Shown one piece after another: positions 1-10,500 of a stretch of 64,000 nucleotides of DNA. The stretch is taken from positions 24,787,578 to 24,851,577 of the forward strand of contig OX438744.1 of the NCBI GenBank assembly GCA_949316235.1, in the 5' to 3' direction. A program made the position numbers and the translations under genes. The stretch's first letter is position 1, and every line of letters begins with the position of its first letter. This stretch comes from Oegoconia quadripuncta (taxonomy: Eukaryota > Arthropoda > Insecta > Lepidoptera > Autostichidae). The notes under the pieces were generated by a model. It made no database searches. It was not told where the DNA came from and was given only the letters and a program-made list of their open reading frames with translations.

Positions 1-258
1 CGATATTGTCCGTTATATAAGTATTTTAAAATAGTGGTAGGTATTCCTTAATTGAATAATAACAATTGTTGATAAGCCATTCATGTAACTTAATTTTAAA
101 TTGTCGTCCAGTCAATAATTTTAATTAATTTGGGAGGGCGTTGTATACCTTCGCAGCCATATAATTAACGTTTTTTTGCGTAACTGACAACATATATTTA
201 GGTATAATTAGGTACTTTATCGGGCCCTCTAGGTCGTAACTGTTTAATATTGGGCCTA

Positions 259-433
259 TATTCGGTTTCGTTAGTGGTAGACCATTTTAAATAGCCGCCT
301 GGCTAGCTCCCACCATCTTATCTAAATCTGCCTCCAAACAGCAACGTTAATATCATTATTATCCATAAGATGGGGTTTCCGGTTCAGTATGCTTCCACCT
401 CCGTCAAGTGCTAACCCGTTGTGCATAAAAAAA
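259..433 (+). mobile_element. SINE A fragment
   Basis: Body and tail only (CATCTTATCTAAATCTGCCT ... GTGCATAAAAAAA), with an internal deletion. Confidence 0.65.
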
Positions 434-478
434 TTCTTAACTTTCAATTTGATGTACTAATTCTGGTATATTAGCTAA

Positions 479-531
479 TTGGTGTCGATTCTGATAAAAC
501 TGTTTTAAACTAAAACCAGTTTTAAAGTACT
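479..531. mobile_element. Degraded fold-back MITE fragment
   Basis: TTGGTGTCGATTCTGA, then AACCAGTTTTAAAGTAC, as in the copies at 9169 and 49954. Confidence 0.45.
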
Positions 532-580
532 TAGCGATGTCGCTTTCTTTCTGAAATAACTGGACACGACAGTAACAGTC

Positions 581-742
581 TAAGGTCCGTATTAATAAAC
601 CGTTCTAAAGATTGAGATGACCTTATGTTGACGCTTGAGAATATGTAGCATATTGAAACTGTATTAAAAAAAATTGTATTGATACGGAGACTCGATCTCA
701 ATCTCAAGATTATTAAGCTATTTGAAATTATTAAATCCGGAT
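581..742. mobile_element. Degraded MITE of the AGGCCCGTATTAATAAAC family
   Basis: AAGGTCCGTATTAATAAACC at left and decayed interior matching 8752-8902; right end lost. Confidence 0.5.
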
Positions 743-765
743 TCTTTTTCACGTTTCCGCCTTTT

Positions 766-1370
766 TCCGTGTTTTTTTTATTATTTTTAAATGGCAACAT
801 TACTTGTCTGCTAGAACGATGAATTTAATGTCAATTTGTTGAACTTTATATTGCACTTGATGTTTATAACGTTTTTTACTTAGCGTAGGAAGAAAAACTT
901 ATTTTAGTTTCATTGAAATTCTGAATATGTTATTTCCTTTTAATAGACACGTTTCTATTTGGTAAGAACTGAAAAAATGCAAGATATATAGGTGACCTGA
1001 ATTTCGCATGCAGTATAAATATATCATTATAAAAAAATAATTAATCCCTGTTCAAATTAATTAATCCTCGTCTATATATTTGTTTATGTGCATGCATTTT
1101 AAATTTAATTGCTGCGCAGGGTTTAAATTTGATACATAATATAAATATTTTCAAGATCTCATGTAGACAACATAAATGCAATAAATTGAATTGAATTTTT
1201 TTAAACCGGTTTCACCGAATACCGGGTTTTTTTATACGAATTCGAAAAATAAACCGAGTTTTAATTTCCACCAGTTTTGCATTACCTAACCTAAACTATT
1301 TTATCAAACTTTATAAAACAAGGTAACTTACTCTTTTAGTAATCTTCGCTACTGTTTAGAATGTTTTATT
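766..1370. other. No recognised feature
   Basis: AT-rich sequence with short direct fragments such as ATTAATCC; no coding or repeat family recognised. Confidence 0.4.
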
Positions 1371-1553
1371 CTTATTTTAAATCTGCCGCCAAGCAGCAAT
1401 GTTATAATAGCATTGTTGTGTTCCGGTTGTCAGAGATAAGATAGCTAGTCCCCCAAATTTTCCGGGTCAGCACGCTTCCACCTTCGACCTAATCTTCATT
1501 TAACATCAGATGTGATTGAGGTCAAGTACAAACCCGTCGTGCATAAAAAAAAT
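1371..1553 (+). mobile_element. SINE A fragment
   Basis: Body and tail: AAATCTGCCGCCAAGCAGCA to GTGCATAAAAAAAA; head missing. Confidence 0.7.
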
Positions 1554-1852
1554 AATTCTGTTCAAATGAGTATGAATCAGCTGTCTTGACAATGTATTTC
1601 GAGGGAAGCATACATTTGCTAGAGTAGGCACTGCCTTTCTGCCTGTATGGAGCCCACGCCACATTGTGTGACACAGTCTTCAGTAAAACCAAAAGAGGTA
1701 TTCGCCCTCGTGGCTTTAAGCAAAGAGGAAATTAGCCGACATGTCTCGAACAAAAACCTCGTATCTGCATGCCCTAGTAGTTCCAATAGAAGCGCACGTA
1801 GGTACCTGGGAGAGTATTCTGGAGAGAATTTTGACGGCATTGAGTCACACTA

Positions 1853-2201
1853 AGGCCCGTATTAATAAACCATTCTCAATACAAGTCTTGAGGCTGTATC
1901 ACCCGAGATGCGTCTTAAGCAGTTGACGCTAGCTCAAGCTTACGTGCCAATTTATAAACCAATCTTGAGGTCTACTCAGCTGAGATCACTTCTCAAGTAT
2001 TCGCCTCAGCAGCGAATGAATGATAGTCTTGAGTTTCTTTTATTAATACGTGAAACTCGGCGCACGTCTCAAGTGAGTACTGCTTGAGTATGCAGCGTGC
2101 GTTTCAGGTCTTAAGTATAAGGTTTATTAATCAACACGTTCACTTGAGACCGGTCACAAAACTATTTTCAATCTTGAGAACGGTTTATTAATACGGGCCT
2201 A
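1853..2201. mobile_element. MITE, AGGCCCGTATTAATAAAC ends
   Basis: About 349 bp with inverted ends AGGCCCGTATTAATAAAC and its complement; interior rich in CTTGAG/CTCAAG. No coding. Confidence 0.7.
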
Positions 2202-2539
2202 ATTGTGAATGTCGCAGATATGAAATCGGAATACACCTAACGTCACAATAGTTCCCTAATGGGGTGTGATCAACATAGGTACGCGTTTGGATAATCCAAA
2301 GATTAAAAAAGTTTATGTAATGTTTGAAACAACATCCTGTACATTGTGGTTTTGGCACTCAAATAAAATAGAACCATCTCTTCCGGTGGGTGCTGTAAAA
2401 GGCGACTAAGGGACTTTCCACCAGAAAACATCAATCGATTTGCACGTTTCAACGGCGATAAGCTCACCCCCTGTCACGCGAACCCCTCTGATTTCATAAG
2501 GTGAACCGTGGATGTTGTTTAAATCATCAAACTTGTATT

Positions 2540-3113
2540 CATCTTCGGACTTCTAGGCGCGGGGAGGGATTCCACCCGTATATGTAGCTAACATACCGAA
2601 CATTCGCACTAAGCGGTTCGACTCTTCATTCATAATGCGAACAGCCAAGACATGGAACTCCCATCCGGCGTCAGTCTTTCCTGAATCCTACAACCTTGTG
2701 ATTTTTTTTTTTTATGCACGACGACGAAGATGATGACGAAGGTGGAAGCGTACTGACCCGGTTACCCCAACACATTTGGGGGACTGGCTATCTTATCTCT
2801 GACAACCGAAACACAACAATGCTATTAACATTGCTGCTTGGCGGCAGATTTAGATAAGATGGTGGTAGCTAGCCAGGCGGCCAACCCTACCACCAACCAA
2901 ACCGAGTACTTAAACATGTACCCCGCTGGGGATCGAACCCGCGACCTCCGGGTCGTAAACCCAATGTTGTTTACGTTGAGCCACGGAGGCGGATCTTCAA
3001 GAACAGGGTGAATAGGCATCTACTGAGTACGCGTGCTTCATCTTCGACCACATCGTCACTTCCCATCAGGTGAGATTGTGGTCAAATGCGTATCCAGTTC
3101 ATCATAAAAAAAA
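2540..3113 (+). mobile_element. LINE C-terminus (NIPNIRT type), split by SINE A
   Basis: TTCGGACTTCTAGGCGCGGG to the A tail at 3113, same family as 12993-13293; a minus SINE A (2701-2992) sits between CCTTGTG and ATCTTCAAGA. Confidence 0.7.
2701..2992 (-). mobile_element. SINE A (tRNA-derived)
   Basis: Head, read on minus, is CCGCCTCCGTGGCTCAA with B-box-like GGTTCGATCCCC; tail ends GTGCATAAAAAA. Inserted in a LINE fragment. Confidence 0.75.
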
Positions 3114-3504
3114 AACAAACACTAATGTTTGGGGTATCTCTGACCACCCCATTTGGGATAACGGTCGTGATGTTATGTATGTATGTCATAAAATATAAGC
3201 TATAAAATATTATATAACAAAATTGTTCGATCTGTTTTTTTTGTCCAGCCTACAAAGAGTCAGTCGTTTGCGCACTTCTTTTCCCACAGATGTTTTTCTT
3301 TTCCGAAGCGATTGTAACTTGATTATATTAAGTGACAGGTGCATGCAATAACTAAACCTATATTTTACAGTACATTTAAATTGACATTCAATAAATGGTA
3401 TCATGTATCTCACGTTGAAATAAATGCTCGAAGTTTGATGTTGTGCCAAAAGAATTTAGAGTCTGAATAACAAATTGTAATAGTTACGTATGTAACGAAG
3501 ATAG

Positions 3505-3737
3505 GTATCTATATCTTAACACAGTTGGGTCTTTCTGAGTGATATAAACATTTTTTCTCCGGGGGGTTTTCTAAATTTTCAATTTGTATAAATTTTCAAT
3601 TTGTATATCAATTTGTATGTCTAAATTTTCAATTTGTATAAATTTTCAATTTGTATAAATAGAAAATTTTGAAAACCCCCCGGAGAAAAAATGTTTATAT
3701 CACTCAGAAAGACCCAACTGTGTTAAGATATAGATAC
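3505..3737. repeat. Long hairpin MITE with tandem-repeat loop
   Basis: Arms of roughly 75 bp (GTATCTATATC... and ...GATATAGATAC) pair almost perfectly; the loop is made of repeated AATTTTCAATTTGTAT units. No coding. Confidence 0.8.
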
Positions 3738-5073
3738 GGGGTTAAAAACGACATCGCCTGGCCCTCCCTGAATACGCCGTAAGAAAAAAGGCTGTGGTGT
3801 TTGATGGCAAAACTTTTCAGACCCGCCTTTTCTTCCTTTCAGCCGGTGACATTATAGCACGCTTTTGTCATTCCTCGCCGATGTGCTAGGCTTTTTGGCG
3901 GGAACTCAGCGAGTGATGTTGCATTTTTGTTTTTATTTCTTATACTTAATTTGTGCATTCTGAGTTTTGAAGCTTAATAATGGCAGAATATTGCGTAGCA
4001 AAAGTCAGTGACTGTGTACAAGTGAAAGGAAGTGTAAATTTAAGTGCATAACGAAGCTTTCGAGTTCCCACAAGAAACCGCCGTTTGACTTGACCGTGAC
4101 TAGACTCTGTATACGCCAAGTATACGACGAATGACTTGTCTTGACTGAGACTGACTTCACTAAACTGAAGATATAAGAGAAATAAGACATGGCTGTATGG
4201 GCTTAGATCCCATTTCCTTCTCCGAGAGGATTGAATTATAACGAAAAAAAAGATGTGCCCTTAGCCGTCTGCCTCATACCGGGCTAAAAAACATAGCACT
4301 TGTTAACCTCACTCAAATTTAGCGTTTATGAAACTTTAAAGGAACTTGAAAGGAGATAGAAAAAGTAGTAATTCTAATTCTATTTATTCATTCATTCTAA
4401 TTAAAAAAAAAAAAAAAAAAAAAAAAAGTAACTCGAAAACCTGACTGCATAAAAAATCCGGCCAAGTGCGTGTCGGACATCGCACATTTAGGGTTCCGTA
4501 CTATCTGTTGGTTATATTATTGGTATAAGTTGGTTTGTAATAGGAAAATGAGGGAATTTAAAAGAAAAATTCATTCAGGGAATCGTTGGTAAAATATACA
4601 TAATAATAAACATTATCAACAAATTTCAAGGTCAATGGGAAGTAAAAAATTGTGATATCAGAACAACATTTTGGAAAAAATGCTGACAGCCATTGTTTCA
4701 TAATATTTTTAAAACAAAAAATTAAGCCTTTATGAATGGCAAACTTTAAAATATGATCGAAAAAAAAATTTTTCTTTCACGCTCCCTTTCATTTGTATTT
4801 AAATATTTTTTATACTTTACCTGACTTTGCGTCAGCAATAGTACCCTGTTATCCTAGGGATAAAAGTAATTTATTTAGTCGTGTAGCGAGGGCGTCAATA
4901 GTTCAAGGGGACTAAATAAGTCTTTAATCCGAGGTAAACACTTGCCTTTCATTACAAATACAAGGAAAGTAAAATTAAAAACATGACTTAAAACAAATCT
5001 CTGCTATACGGAAGTATTAACAAAACTCTACAAGTCGAAGAAACAAATGAAGATCGGTTTGCCACTTTCCCAC
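3738..5073. other. Mostly unassigned intergenic sequence
   Basis: Holds the fragment at 4453 and a 24-base poly-A at 4403. A phrase GTGTACAAGTGAAAGGAAGT near 4014 recurs loosely at 20916 and 56113, so part is repetitive. Nothing coding seen. Confidence 0.4.
4453..4510 (+). repeat. CCGGCCAAGTGCG interspersed repeat fragment
   Basis: AATCCGGCCAAGTGCGTGTC then AGGGTTCCGTA; a related piece lies at 22148-22196, and 26060-26160 looks like the following segment. Widespread type in Lepidoptera. Confidence 0.5.
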
Positions 5074-5215
5074 CTTTTTTTTATGCACAACGGGTTTGTA
5101 CTTGACCTCAATCACACCTGATGTTAAATGAAGATGAGGTCGAAGGTGGAAGCGTACTGACCCGGAAACCCCAACGCATTTGGGGGACTGGCTACCTTAT
5201 CTTTTGTAACCGGAT
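5074..5215 (-). mobile_element. SINE A fragment
   Basis: Tail half: TTTTTTTATGCACAACGGGT to CTACCTTATC. Confidence 0.7.
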
Positions 5216-5462
5216 CTTTGATAACCAACTATTTTGTTTTTTTTTTTCTGTGGCCGGCCTATTCAGCCATTCGTTTTCATTTTCATCATTGAAAAAGTGG
5301 TAAATATTTTGCCCAAATCTATGTTATTTTTAAGAAATAATTGAAACTAAATTATCATAAAGCTATTTAAAAAAATATATTCTTTAATTTAATACTTAAC
5401 TTAATGTTATTTCAATTTTACACCGCGCTGTAATTGAGTGGTTGTAGAAAAGTTGGAACATG

Positions 5463-5770
5463 GTTCAATACACTTCTCGCCGAAAATTAAATTTCCATAC
5501 ACATCACCTGGATGAGTGGAAGTCTACCACTGTACGTTTCTCAAGAAACTTCTTACCACGTACGACCACCCTGTGGAACGGACTTCCGGCAGCGGTATTC
5601 CCGAACGAGTACGACATTGGAACCTTCAAGAAACGAGCCTACACCTTCCTCAAAGGCCGGCAACGCATGTGTGACCCTTTTGGTGTTGCGGGTGTCCATG
5701 GGCGGCGGTGATTGCTTTCCATCAGGTGACCCGCATGCTCATTTGCCGCCCTCTCATATAAAAAAAAATA
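5463..5770 (+). mobile_element. LINE C-terminus and 3' end ([12 protein letters not shown] type)
   Basis: Shorter copy of the element at 31624-32122: frame with [10 protein letters not shown] and [17 protein letters not shown], same 3' UTR and A tail. Confidence 0.75.
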
Positions 5771-6326
5771 GAAATTTTAAAATAAAACTACTTACTACTC
5801 TCCCTATTCTCCCTAGGGCTGAAAACTATTACTTTCCTAGTATGAGTAATGAAAAACACATTTTGGGTGTAAATATGAAGACTGTAGCTTAGCTTTGTGA
5901 TTGACATATGAGCGACAGCAATAGGGATGAAAAGGACAAAAAGTCCAGACACCTTCAATTCTGTTAAGTGTATTCTTGAATATTGAATATCAACACCATG
6001 TAAAATAGTTTCTTGACCCATACCCAATTGTACAAATGATAAATTCTAACGCAGAACATGGTCACAATAACAGTTGTAACCAATTAGAAACAGTCACATA
6101 TTGAGACGAATTGATTGACACATAAGAATCATAAAATTCAGCACACGCGTTTCGCCTTTAGATAGCCACAAAAGAACATAGGTAATGGCCACAAAGGAAC
6201 ATTCATACATACAATAGACTGATAAATACATTACCCTTCCTTTGCGTCCTGCAGTCGAAAAATAGATTGTTCATTATGTATGGCACAACGAAAAATTATA
6301 ATTCATAATGAGACAATTCGCAATCA
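5771..6326. other. No recognised feature
   Basis: AT-rich intergenic stretch between a LINE fragment and SINE B. Confidence 0.4.
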
Positions 6327-6554
6327 GACGACATGTTTGGTGTAGTGGTTAGAAACTCTGACTGCTGTACCAAAAGGTTGCGGGTTTGAATCCCGCTAGG
6401 GGCATTTTTGTATGCAGAATTGTGTTCCCGAGTTATGGTTTCATTTATTTACAAAAAAAAATGTATTTCTGTAGTTTATCAACCATTTGGTAACCATAAT
6501 ACAAGCCTAGTTGCTAAGTGTGGAACTAGATGGCGCTGTGTGCAAAGATATTTA
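6327..6554 (+). mobile_element. SINE B (tRNA-derived)
   Basis: Head TTTGGTGTAGTGGTTAGAAA with B-box-like GGTTTGAATCCCGC, body with ACTAGATGGCGCTGTGTGC. Confidence 0.7.
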
Positions 6555-6637
6555 ATGATGAACCATGATGATTTCTTCAAAAGATGCGTTCTCTCATCTC
6601 AATTACACAATACACAATAACACATTTCACCTTTAAT

Positions 6638-6813
6638 AAAGGGTGAAATTGAATTCGTGTAATTCCTGTTTACTCCGCTCACTCTTGATTACGAGCAACT
6701 GATTTCCATTCTAATGGTGGTTCAGAATGGTATATTTTGTATGTGTGAGCGAAAATTTTTTGATCGAATTCGACTATGGTTCCTTGGGAAATCCGCATTC
6801 AAATTCACCCTGT
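6638..6813. mobile_element. MITE, AGGGTGAAATTGAATTCG ends
   Basis: Short element with inverted ends AGGGTGAAATT and AAATTCACCCT; similar arms flank the tail at 29937-30531. Confidence 0.6.
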
Positions 6814-6971
6814 ATTGGTATTGGTTGTATGTGTGACTGTTGCAGGTCATCAGAGGCCTGTATCACTGCGACCGTTGCCGATCTATTATCGCCACTAAAC
6901 TACCGTTCGTTGCTCAGGTTTGCATTGATTTGTTGTATTTTGTCGGCATCGATATTTTTTATTTTCCATCT

Positions 6972-7195
6972 TATTTAGGGGACTGCCTATCCTATTCTGA
7001 CAACCGGACCACAACAATGATATTAACATTGCTGTTTGGCGGCGGATTTAGATAAGATGGTGGTAGCTAGCCAGGTGGACATTAAAATGCCCTACCACTA
7101 ACCAAACCGAGTACTAAATATGTACCCCGCTGGGAATCGAACCCGCGACCTCCGAATCGTAAACCCAATGTTGTTTACATTGAGCCACGGAGGTG
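6972..7195 (-). mobile_element. SINE A fragment just upstream of Daw1
   Basis: Body and tRNA-like head, ending GAGCCACGGAGGTGG; tail missing. Ends 141 bp before the X-box-like site. Confidence 0.7.
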
Positions 7196-7336
7196 GTTAA
7201 ACTAAGCTTAGCTTTTGCGAATCGAAAAGTATTATTCCAAAATATAATCACTGCTATTTGCTTAAATCAATCACTGGCCACGAACCTCTTTGTTTCGTGT
7301 TACATCAATGAAGACTGCCCCACCTTTCACTCAACG

Positions 7337-7350
7337 GTCACCATGGGAAC
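7337..7350 (+). promoter_or_regulatory. X-box-like RFX site upstream of Daw1
   Basis: GTCACCATGGGAAC fits the degenerate RFX X-box RYYNYY-N(1-3)-RRNRAC with a 2-bp spacer, 120 bp before the Daw1 ATG. RFX factors drive cilium-assembly genes through sites of this type close to the start. Match and position are seen; use is inferred. Confidence 0.55.
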
Positions 7351-7469
7351 CGCTATTGACAAAATTCTGACAGTTTTTTGAAATATTATTTACAGAAACC
7401 TAAAAAGTTGAAGTTAAAAAATCGGAAATGGTTTTGTAATAGAAAAAAAAACACTAATTAATATACAAA

Positions 7470-7582
7470 ATGAAGTTATTAAAATTTCACCTGAGGTATC
7501 ATCCACCTGGGATCATTTTGGAATACACGCAAAAAGGCGTTGTGAAGAATAAGGAGATAGACCTCCTGGACCTTGACTCCAA
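7470..7582 (+). CDS. Daw1: Daw1 exon 1 (start)
   Basis: Encodes 37 codons plus two bases from the ATG; contains [11 protein letters not shown] and [10 protein letters not shown], the conserved N-terminal block of ODA16/WDR69. Donor GTAAGA follows. Confidence 0.93.
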
Positions 7583-10500
7583 GTAAGAGACTTTATTAGC
7601 ATGCTCCAAGGTTTAAGGCACAGTTTGAACAGCGTAGATCTTCCCCAATGCGTGTTACCAGACACCATCAAACCCATAAGAATCTCCCGTATTTTCATAC
7701 AACCCCTGTTTTGAATTAATTAGCCAGCTGAGCAGAGTGTGCCCTGCATGTAGGCTTACTATTTGATAGATAGATAAAATAGATAGATCGATAAAGCATT
7801 TATTTACGCCACTGCGTTCACACAACTACACAATTTTTAAATTACAAAGAAATATACATACAAATAAACGTGAAGACTAGAAAATACAAAGAGCGAGTGT
7901 GTGCCGCAGTAGCACAAATGGGTTATAACTCAGTGTGGCACATCACTCAAAGAGCGAAACACTGGTTTTCAGTTACAACCCCTACAAGTACGAGTGCATA
8001 AAAGTACGCACATGTTCCCGTCTGCGTGTACATTTGTGGTCAATCGTGAGTGAAAAGTGTCGGTTGTTGATACAGCTAGTGTTGAGTAGTAATTATGATA
8101 ACTAATTAAATGAATGATAATGATGTGACAAAAGGAAAAAGAGAAGTGCATAGGCAGTTCCACCACAGGTAACGCTTTGGAATTCCAATTTTTCGTTTTT
8201 CCATTAAATGTGCCCTAAGGTGTTTTTTGAACAAGCTTAATATGCCTTAAAGTGCTGCATGATTGACACTTCACTTCGTACGTTATCCTATAATGTGAAA
8301 TCTTCGTATATTACTCCACAGGTCACTATAATGTCATGAGAACGCAAATTGTCCTGCCGTGTGATTACAGAATATAATGCTTAATATTTTATACCTTCTG
8401 TCACCAGTTCCGACATAAAGCAAATCGCCAACCATCTCTACCAGAAGGAGATACTCATCACAGAGGAAGTCCTCGACCAGTTAGAGCAATGCCTGGACAC
8501 GCTGAAGAAACGTATCGAGCACGAAGGCCCGACCGGCAAGAGGTTCTACATCTACAAAACTCTGTTGACCCATGTGCTGCCTTTGACCAACGTGGCTTTT
8601 GATAAGACAGGGAAACGGTGAGAAATTTTAAGCGGTATGATAGGTCCCTTTCGGTTTGCCTGACCAACTTCTGAGCTAAGTTTCAGTGATTATGACAGCA
8701 TAATATGAAGAGAGTTCAGAGTTTTTGAGACTATTATCAAAAGGCTAGTCTAAGGCCCGTATTAATAAACCGTTCCCAAGATTGACATGGCCTCAAGTTG
8801 ACGCTTGAGAATCTGTTGCATATTAAAAGAGCATCAGAAAAAATAGTCTTGAGACTGAGACGCGATCTCAATCTCAAGACCGCTTTATTAATACGGGCCT
8901 AGGTAACTGTTGTAAACTGAGTAATTTATGATAGACTAGCTTTCGGCCCGCGGCTTCGCCTGCGTGGAATAACTATATAGTGGAAATTTGTTCATCCCAC
9001 GGGAACTACTCACTTTATCGGGATAAAAATATCCTATGTCTTAATCCAGGGTATATTCTACCTAATGTACCAAATTTATCCAAATCAGTTCATCCGTTTC
9101 GCCGTGATTGAGCGACAAACAAACATCGCATTTATAATATTAATTAGACTAGTTAGAACTTAGATAGTGGTGTCGATTCGGATGTACACCAACTAACCTA
9201 AACCACAGTCATACAATTGGTGTCGATTCGGATATACACCAACTAAACTAAACTACACTAAAACCTGTTTTAAAGTAGTACTGTCTCTATCTCCCTATAT
9301 ATAGAGACAGTAGTCCATACATAGAGACAGTACTACTTTAAAACTGGTTTTAGTGTAGTTTAGTTTAGTTGGTTTACATCCGAATCGACACCAATATCTT
9401 CCCCTAAACTAAACTAAAACCAGTTTTAAAGTAGTACTGTCTCTTTCTCCCTGCAACAGCACGATGCGACGGCACCAATCCAAAACTGGTTTTAGTTTAG
9501 TTTAGTTGGTGTACAACCGAATCGACACCAGTGACACTTACCTTGGCTACCTATCATGCGTAATAAATAATCCCCTGAGCCATGCAATGTAATGCGTCAA
9601 AAGCTTTATATTTTTTTTCAGTGGCTCAGAGTGCAAAGTGCATTGGGAACAGCAACCATAGACGTATGTTTGGTCTATTTTGTAACTATAGTCCCGTGTC
9701 TAGTTTTACCCTAGACCTCTTGTCCGTTTGTCCCAGGTGCCTGACGGGTAGTTATGATAGAACTTGCAAGGTGTGGAATGTCGAGACGGGGCTGGAGCTG
9801 AAAACACTCTCAGGACACCAAAATGTCGTGTACTCCGTTGGCTTCAACTTTCCCATGTGGTAAGTATGAAATTAGCATTGACTTAACTTAATTTTAAAAC
9901 CAAATATGAATCATCTGGACGGTGAACATAAGCAAACGTAACTTCAATTATTATTTTAATCACTTATTATAATATTACGAGTACATCAATGAATTAATTG
10001 TAGAACGTCAATTAAATAATAATAAGGAATTAAGAATAAGCCTTGTGTATCTACAAGATGTATAAATAAATAATAAATAAATAAATATCCTTGGACATGC
10101 ACACAATGCCATCTAGTTCCACAGTAAGCAACTATAGGTAGGCTTGTGTTGTAGATACCAGATGGTTGATATACTACCTAAATACTTTTTTTTGTGCATA
10201 ACTACTTATTATTATAAATACTTATTGTATGTCACTCAGTATTTGCAAACTACTTGCTACCGCTTCGGAAAGGGAAATCATCTGTGGGAAAAGAAGAGGC
10301 ACAAGAATCGTACAGAATTTTGCCAATGGACTTCTTTCTCTTGGTCAGCTCTGGCTGGAAGGTATTTCTCGCACAGGATTTTTCTAGGTAGCAGGCTTCT
10401 TTCCATTGGCTAATTTCTTCTTCCGCCAAGCAGCAATTCAGCATTGTCAAAATCAAACTGAAAAAATGCTTTATTTTGTAGTTTTTAAAACTAGATGGCG

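Noticed and set aside
4840..4865. Mitochondrial rRNA insertion, from CCTGTTATCCTAGGGATAA
   Set aside because: Only this short phrase resembles large-subunit rRNA; the flanks do not continue the match.
9582..9736. Open frame upstream of Daw1 exon 3 as extra coding
   Set aside because: It is intron read-through before a good CCCAG acceptor and has no match to the protein.
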